Shown: positions 42,214-47,866 of the stretch, one piece after another | Layout: each line of letters opens with the position of its first letter | Numbering within the stretch: position 1 is the stretch's first letter | DNA from: Algoriphagus sp. | GTDB lineage: Bacteria; Bacteroidota; Bacteroidia; Cytophagales; Cyclobacteriaceae | Direction of reading: 5' to 3' | Assembly: GCA_030729785.1 (NCBI GenBank) | Contig: JANQWS010000096.1 | Location: 1 to 47,866, forward strand | Length of the DNA: 47,866 bases | Notes under the pieces: generated by a model | Databases searched by the model: none | Told to the model about the DNA's origin: nothing | Seen by the model: only the letters and a program-made list of their open reading frames with translations | Made by a program: the position numbers and the translations under genes

Positions 42214-44721
42214 TTACAAACTACTCAATAACCGTTCCAAACTTACTTCGTCTTGAATTAAAACCTCACGTGCCTTGGACCCTTCAAATGGACCTACCAC
42301 ACCAGCGGCCTCGAGTTGATCGACAATCCTTCCTGCGCGATTGTATCCCAACTTCAGCTTTCGCTGGATCAAAGAGGTACTTCCTTGCTGATGGAGTACA
42401 ATCAAGCGTGCTGCTTCGTCAAACAAAGGGTCTCTATCGGACAAGTCAATATCTCCTCCAGACCCATCCCCATCTTCTCCCACAAATTCGGGCAAAAGGT
42501 AGGCTGAGGCATAGCCCTTTTGTTCCCCAATCCAATCGCATACCGCATCTACTTCAGGTGTATCTAGGAAGGCACATTGGATACGGGTCATTTCAGAACC
42601 CACAGATAATAGCATGTCTCCCATACCAATCAATTGATCTGCTCCACCAGCATCCAAAATGGTACGTGAGTCAATTTTGGAAGTCACCCGAAAAGAAAGT
42701 CGTGCAGGGAAGTTTGCCTTAATCACCCCCGTAATTACATTGACAGAAGGACGCTGGGTGGCGACTACCAAGTGTATGCCAATCGCTCGCGCCAATTGGG
42801 CCAATCGAGCAATAGGCGCTTCAATTTCCTTGCCAGCTGTCATCATCAAATCCGCCAACTCATCGATCACCAACACAATGTAGGGCATGAAGTAATGCCC
42901 GTTCAGTGGGTTGAGTTTTCGAGCAACAAACTTGGCATTGTATTCCTTTAAATTTCGACAGCCTGCCTCCTTCAACAAGGTGTACCTGTTGTCCATCTCA
43001 ATACACAAGGAATTGAGTGTATGAATGACTTTCTTGGTATCGGTAATGATTGCCTCTTCTGCTCCTGGAAGCTTGGCAAGAAAATGCCGTTCAATCTTAT
43101 TAAAAAGGGTTAATTCCACTTTTTTGGGATCGACTAAAACGAACTTTAACTGGGAAGGGTGCTTCTTGTAAATCAAGGAAGCTAGAATCATATTGAGCCC
43201 TACCGACTTACCCTGACCTGTGGCTCCTGCCATGAGTAAGTGAGGCATTTTGGCCAAATCGGCTACAAACACCTCGTTGGAAATCGTCTTGCCCAAGGCA
43301 ATAGGCAAGTCCTTATCCGACTTCATAAATTTTTCAGTTCCTAACACTGCCCGAGCAGGTACCAGCTCCCTATTTTTGTTAGGAACTTCAATTCCAATGG
43401 TACCTTTACCTGGAATAGGAGCGATTATTCGAATCCCTAAAGCGGCCAAACTCAAGGCAATGTCGTCTTCTAGGTTTTTGATTTTGGAGATTTTCACCCC
43501 TGGGTTGGGAATAATCTCGTACAGCGTGACTGTGGGTCCGATCGTCGCTTGAATTCCCTGAATCCCAATCTGGAAATTTTCAAGAGTAGTCACAATTTTG
43601 TCCTTATTTTCCTCTAACTCCTGTCGCGATACGGTCACTTTCTTGACATCGTATTCGTTGAGTAAATCTAAGGTGGGGTATTTGTAGCGCGGCAAATCCA
43701 AGGTTGGATCGTAAGGGTCCAAGTTCTCGACCTCATCTACTGACTTTTCTTCTTCAGCTCCTTTTTTTACCGTAAAATTTCCTTCCTTAACCAAAATTTC
43801 CCCGGAAGCTTCTTCCAAAAGGCCAACCTGTGGTACATCGAAAAGATCTTCTTCTTGGGAGACTGAGTCAATCAACTCCTCTTCCGTATTTGTGTCCTCC
43901 AAACTAAAATCTACCTGATCCCCTGCCATCGGCGATTCAGAGTCCTCTGATTTCACTTCCCAAGCACTGCCATCGTCCTCAAATTCTTCTTCGGCATCTT
44001 CCTCATTCCCGAAAGGAGAAAGCACGGCAGCATCCAAATCCTCCTCCAGGTCCATTTCATCCTTCTCTTTAAACTTTGGGGCAAACCAATTGAGCTGCTG
44101 CACTCCAAAAAATAGGATGATAAAAATGAAGAAAGTGCCGGCAATAAGGATAACCGTCCCCATCCCCAAAAAGTCATAGGAAAGCTTGGCCAGCTCGTAT
44201 CCTAGTCCTCCCGATGCAAAACTCCAGTACGAATACCCTTCTAGTAAAATCCCTGCATACCCCGTCACTAGACCAATCCAAGCCACAAAAAACAAGGCAA
44301 ACGCCACATAGCGCATTAAGGAATAGAGCGATACCTTAAATGTCCAGCGAAATCCAACCAAAAACAAAAAGGGAGGGAATAGAAAGGCAGCAATACCAAA
44401 CCAGCGGAAAATCATCCAGTGTGCCGCTTGCGCTCCCAAATAGCCTAGCCAATTCTTGGATTCTTTTGCGGCATCACGAATAGCTTGATCACTATTGTTC
44501 AAGACCAAGCTTTGGTCTTGAGGGCCATTGAGCAGGTAGGAAGCAAAGGCGATGGTGAAAAAAATACTTGCTGAAATCAAGGCAATTCCCAAAGCAATTC
44601 CAACCTGCTTTAACTCGATTTTTCCGAAAGAAAATGCCGGTTTTTTCGGTTGTGGACTAGCCTTTGGCGTATTCTCCACTTTCTTACGAAAGGTATTTGT
44701 TTTGGGTGCTTGAGATGCCAT
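42214..44721 (-). CDS. ftsK: DNA translocase FtsK
   Basis: An 835-residue protein. About residues 30-215 hold four to five membrane helices; about 215-330 form a strongly acidic linker. The RecA-like motor follows, with Walker A GATGQGKS at 499-506 and Walker B in IVLVIDELADLM, ATQRPSVNVITGVIKANFP and RILDAGGADQL-type motifs. The C-terminal gamma winged helix (SLIQRKLKLGYNRAGRIVDQLE) would read KOPS-type polar sequences. It moves chromosome dimers at the septum. It is transcribed with pyrD and lolA. Confidence 0.96.
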   Translation of the reverse strand: MASQAPKTNTFRKKVENTPKASPQPKKPAFSFGKIELKQVGIALGIALISASIFFTIAFASYLLNGPQDQSLVLNNSDQAIRDAAKESKNWLGYLGAQAAHWMIFRWFGIAAFLFPPFLFLVGFRWTFKVSLYSLMRYVAFALFFVAWIGLVTGYAGILLEGYSYWSFASGGLGYELAKLSYDFLGMGTVILIAGTFFIFIILFFGVQQLNWFAPKFKEKDEMDLEEDLDAAVLSPFGNEEDAEEEFEDDGSAWEVKSEDSESPMAGDQVDFSLEDTNTEEELIDSVSQEEDLFDVPQVGLLEEASGEILVKEGNFTVKKGAEEEKSVDEVENLDPYDPTLDLPRYKYPTLDLLNEYDVKKVTVSRQELEENKDKIVTTLENFQIGIQGIQATIGPTVTLYEIIPNPGVKISKIKNLEDDIALSLAALGIRIIAPIPGKGTIGIEVPNKNRELVPARAVLGTEKFMKSDKDLPIALGKTISNEVFVADLAKMPHLLMAGATGQGKSVGLNMILASLIYKKHPSQLKFVLVDPKKVELTLFNKIERHFLAKLPGAEEAIITDTKKVIHTLNSLCIEMDNRYTLLKEAGCRNLKEYNAKFVARKLNPLNGHYFMPYIVLVIDELADLMMTAGKEIEAPIARLAQLARAIGIHLVVATQRPSVNVITGVIKANFPARLSFRVTSKIDSRTILDAGGADQLIGMGDMLLSVGSEMTRIQCAFLDTPEVDAVCDWIGEQKGYASAYLLPEFVGEDGDGSGGDIDLSDRDPLFDEAARLIVLHQQGSTSLIQRKLKLGYNRAGRIVDQLEAAGVVGPFEGSKAREVLIQDEVSLERLLSSL

Positions 44722-44774
44722 TTGCGATTACGGTGCTGGGGTTAATGTTAGCCAAAAGTGAGTAAAAAGCCAAC

Positions 44775-45815
44775 TTACTTCGATAAATAGTGAAAGAGCC
44801 CCTTCTTTATCCTTTTGATCAAAGAAGGTCCCTCATAAATCATGCCTGAGTAGACCTGAACAAGGCTAGCGCCTGCTTCCAACTTTTCGATGGCATCGGA
44901 TGCGGAGTAAATTCCTCCTACGCCTACAATTGGAAAAGCACCCTTTGATTGCTGGTGTAAATAGCGAATGACTTCGGTACTTCTCTTTCCCAAAGCCTTT
45001 CCACTAAGACCTCCTGCACCTATCTGTTCTAGTTTCTGGGAGTCTGTCTGTAAATTGGAACGATCTAGTGTAGTGTTGGTCGCAATCACCCCCTCTATTT
45101 GCGTTTCTCTCACAATCTCAATGATATCATCAAGCTGTCCGTTGGTCAGGTCTGGAGCAATCTTCAGTAAGATGGGTTTGGGATTTGGATACCGAGAATT
45201 AGCGGCTTTAACCCCGAATAAAAGGTTTTTCAAAGGCTCCTTTTCCTGTAGTTCCCGGAGGTTGGGTGTATTGGGGGAGCTTACATTCACCACAAAATAG
45301 TCCACATAGGGATGCAAAGCTTCCAAACAAAAAAGGTAATCAGCGAGTGCCTCCTCGTTGGGTGTCACCTTGTTTTTACCAATATTCCCCCCTACAATGA
45401 CGGTAGATTTTCTTGTTTTCAAGCGATCTAGTGCCCCTAGAACCCCCCCGTTATTAAAGCCCATCCGATTGATCAAAGACTCGTCTTCCGGCAAGCGAAA
45501 AAGCCGAGGTTGTGGATTGCCCTCCTGAGCTTTGGGAGTTAGGGTCCCAATTTCTATAAACCCAAACCCCAATAGCGCCATTTCATCAATCCACTGAGCA
45601 TCTTTATCCATGCCTGCTGCCAGCCCAATGGGATTGGAAAATTTAAGGCCAAAAACCTCACGTTCCAATCGGGAATCTTCATAGCGAAATAACGCATGAA
45701 GGATAGGCTTGATGATGGGGAGATTAAAGGACCATTTGATCAAGCCAAATGTAAAGTGGTGGGCAGCCTCGGGCTGCTGTAAAAAAAGAATGGGCTTGAT
45801 GAGCTGCTTGTACAC
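44775..45815 (-). CDS. pyrD: Dihydroorotate dehydrogenase, quinone type
   Basis: A class 2 enzyme of 346 residues oxidising dihydroorotate with electrons to quinone. An N-terminal membrane-associating helix (residues 1-40) is followed by [51 protein letters not shown] (with catalytic Ser) and [11 protein letters not shown]. The start is GTG at 45815; an in-frame stop lies just upstream and no ATG is available before the membrane helix. It precedes ftsK by 53 bases. Confidence 0.95.
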   Translation of the reverse strand: MYKQLIKPILFLQQPEAAHHFTFGLIKWSFNLPIIKPILHALFRYEDSRLEREVFGLKFSNPIGLAAGMDKDAQWIDEMALLGFGFIEIGTLTPKAQEGNPQPRLFRLPEDESLINRMGFNNGGVLGALDRLKTRKSTVIVGGNIGKNKVTPNEEALADYLFCLEALHPYVDYFVVNVSSPNTPNLRELQEKEPLKNLLFGVKAANSRYPNPKPILLKIAPDLTNGQLDDIIEIVRETQIEGVIATNTTLDRSNLQTDSQKLEQIGAGGLSGKALGKRSTEVIRYLHQQSKGAFPIVGVGGIYSASDAIEKLEAGASLVQVYSGMIYEGPSLIKRIKKGLFHYLSK

Positions 45816-45889
45816 GAGATGGATTCAGCTTGGGTTTAGACTAAGAATGGAGGCTTTTGCTTGGTGAATTTAGCCTCCTAAAGCCAAAG

Positions 45890-45922
45890 AAACAAAAAGA
45901 AACCGGTCTAGGGACCGGCTTC
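45890..45922 (-). terminator. guaB terminator
   Basis: GAAGCCGGTC and GACCGGTTTC (minus-strand reading; plus coordinates 45899-45908 and 45913-45922) form a 10-bp stem with one G.U pair and a 4-base loop. On the minus strand it runs into TTTTTGTTTC. It begins 7 bases after the guaB stop. A second stem GGAGGCT/AGCCTCC lies at 45849-45878. Confidence 0.85.
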
Positions 45923-45928
45923 CGGAGT

Positions 45929-47431
<1,503 letters not shown>

Positions 47432-47443
47432 CTATTTGCCCGT

Positions 47444-47451
47444 CAAAGTTA
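47444..47451 (-). promoter_or_regulatory. Candidate -7 box for guaB
   Basis: TAACTTTG on the minus strand is a perfect TAnnTTTG, 36 bases before the guaB ATG. The leader also holds a small palindrome TAGGGAACCCTA at 47423-47434. The 405-bp gap from 47408 to 47812 has no gene; most of the rest is heptad repeat. Confidence 0.45.
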
Positions 47452-47507
47452 CATGGAATTTGTGTTGGATTACTAGAATGTGGAAAATATTATTGTACCC
47501 TGTAGGA

Positions 47508-47595
47508 AATACGAAGTACGAGATACCTGCCTTCGGCAGGCAGGCGAAGTACGGAACCAATATCGAATGTCCAATGTCGAATATTGAATTAAGAA
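47508..47595. repeat. Heptad-period repeat block interrupted by a hairpin
   Basis: Units AATACGA at 47508, AGTACGA at 47515 and a split GATAC-GA come first, then after the interruption AGTACGG, and from 47554 to 47595 units such as GAACCAA, TATCGAA, TGTCCAA and TATTGAA in 7-bp register. Bases 47527-47545 hold a CCTGCC/GGCAGG hairpin (stem 47526-47540) and direct repeat CAGG. Removing these 19 bases restores GATACGA followed by AGTACGG. Confidence 0.65.
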
Positions 47596-47620
47596 AAAAA
47601 CATACAATTACCTGAATGCC

Positions 47621-47814
47621 CTACTTGGTACTTGATAGTGTCTAGTAATCAGTAGCAAGATTTTCCAGAAACAAGATGCAAAACACAAGAGCCGAGATGA
47701 CTGATGCTCCCGATTAGCAGGAGTTTCCTAGTTGCAAAAAAGTAAGTCTAATCTCTTGGTTCTTGGTTCTAATCGTCTTGATACTTGCTACTAGCTACTT
47801 GATACTGTCGACTT
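47621..47814. repeat. Heptad-period repeat array at the 3' end of the last gene
   Basis: Three sub-blocks: 47621-47655 (CTACTTG, GTACTTG, CTAGTAA), 47663-47711 (AACAAGA, CACAAGA, GCCGAGA) and 47745-47814 (TCTCTTG, GTTCTTG, GATACTT, GCTACTT, GATACTG, TCGACTT). Each keeps its own 7-bp register. The last unit reaches into the stop codon of the gene at 47813. Confidence 0.65.
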
Positions 47815-47866
47815 ACTTCTTCAAAAGTCGTGCAATATAAAACCCATCAAAACCACTTTCTTGGGC
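47813..47866 (-). CDS. 3' end of a probable RsmB/RsmF-type RNA cytosine methyltransferase (partial)
   Basis: Reading from the right edge, 17 codons before a TAA give a tail ending SGFDGFYIARLLKK. The DGFxxARL(x)K ending is the usual C-terminal strand of NOL1/NOP2/Sun-family m5C methyltransferases (RsmB, RsmF). Only the last 17 residues are in the window, so the call is tentative. Confidence 0.5.
   Translation of the reverse strand, partial: AQESGFDGFYIARLLKK

Noticed and set aside
47752-47814. Heptad array as a coding repeat
   Set aside because: A 7-bp step shifts frame at each unit and no long open frame follows it.

Overview
The window looks like a chromosomal segment of an aerobic Bacteroidota, most likely a Cytophagales member of the Cyclobacteriaceae/Algoriphagus type. 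The support is a meso-DAP-type MurE in a Bacteroidota-style dcw cluster, an outer-membrane receptor with a CarboxypepD_reg-like N-terminus, lipoproteins with short lipoboxes, DUF4212/DUF4403 proteins, bacillithiol-type redox proteins (YpdA, YtxJ), few Shine-Dalgarno sequences, and several upstream boxes matching the Bacteroidota -7 element TAnnTTTG. No tRNA, rRNA, CRISPR array, transposase, integrase or phage gene was seen. Family names come from my own recognition of sequence motifs; no database search was run.

Layout. 1-6430: dcw cell-wall/division operon on the minus strand (mraZ, rsmH, ftsL, ftsI, murE, mraY; mraY runs off the left edge), with three MraZ-type boxes upstream. 6431-12186: SDR oxidoreductase, YpdA-like reductase, a ParS/RES-type toxin-antitoxin pair wedged against coaX, a GNAT enzyme, a pseudouridine synthase and a histidine-phosphatase lipoprotein. 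12328-16267: glpD-glpK-glpF glycerol operon with a strong terminator. 16294-17894: M19 dipeptidase plus a degenerate thiamine-pyrophosphokinase-like protein. 18003-21237: three kynurenine-pathway genes (haaO, kynU, kmo). 21301-23389: ruvB and a ZIP metal transporter. 23802-27669: DUF4212 plus sodium:solute symporter plus acetyl-CoA synthetase, an acetate uptake/activation unit. 27879-33822: DUF4403 lipoprotein, YtxJ, a large TonB-receptor-like barrel and pheS. 34336-37539: second M19 dipeptidase, RsmI-like methyltransferase, exported amidohydrolase. 37678-40346: RhuM-Fic fusion, esterase, pdxJ. 40409-47407: yqeY-cvpA, then lolA, ftsK, pyrD and guaB on the minus strand. The last 54 bases are the 3' end of a probable RNA cytosine methyltransferase.

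The most unusual content is between genes. At least twelve intergenic blocks are built from degenerate 7-bp units kept in register, each block with its own variant (TACGAAN, GTCCACG, CTTGATA, GTCGACN and others). They look like one class of dispersed heptad-period element, mostly at gene 3' ends. One block at the right edge is interrupted by a small hairpin whose removal restores the 7-bp register. A separate 260-bp gap at 34038-34297 packs seven different short hairpins. The RhuM-Fic gene carries a perfect 27-bp palindrome in its coding sequence, and the 19-bp core of that palindrome recurs exactly in the terminator-like hairpin just upstream of the gene.
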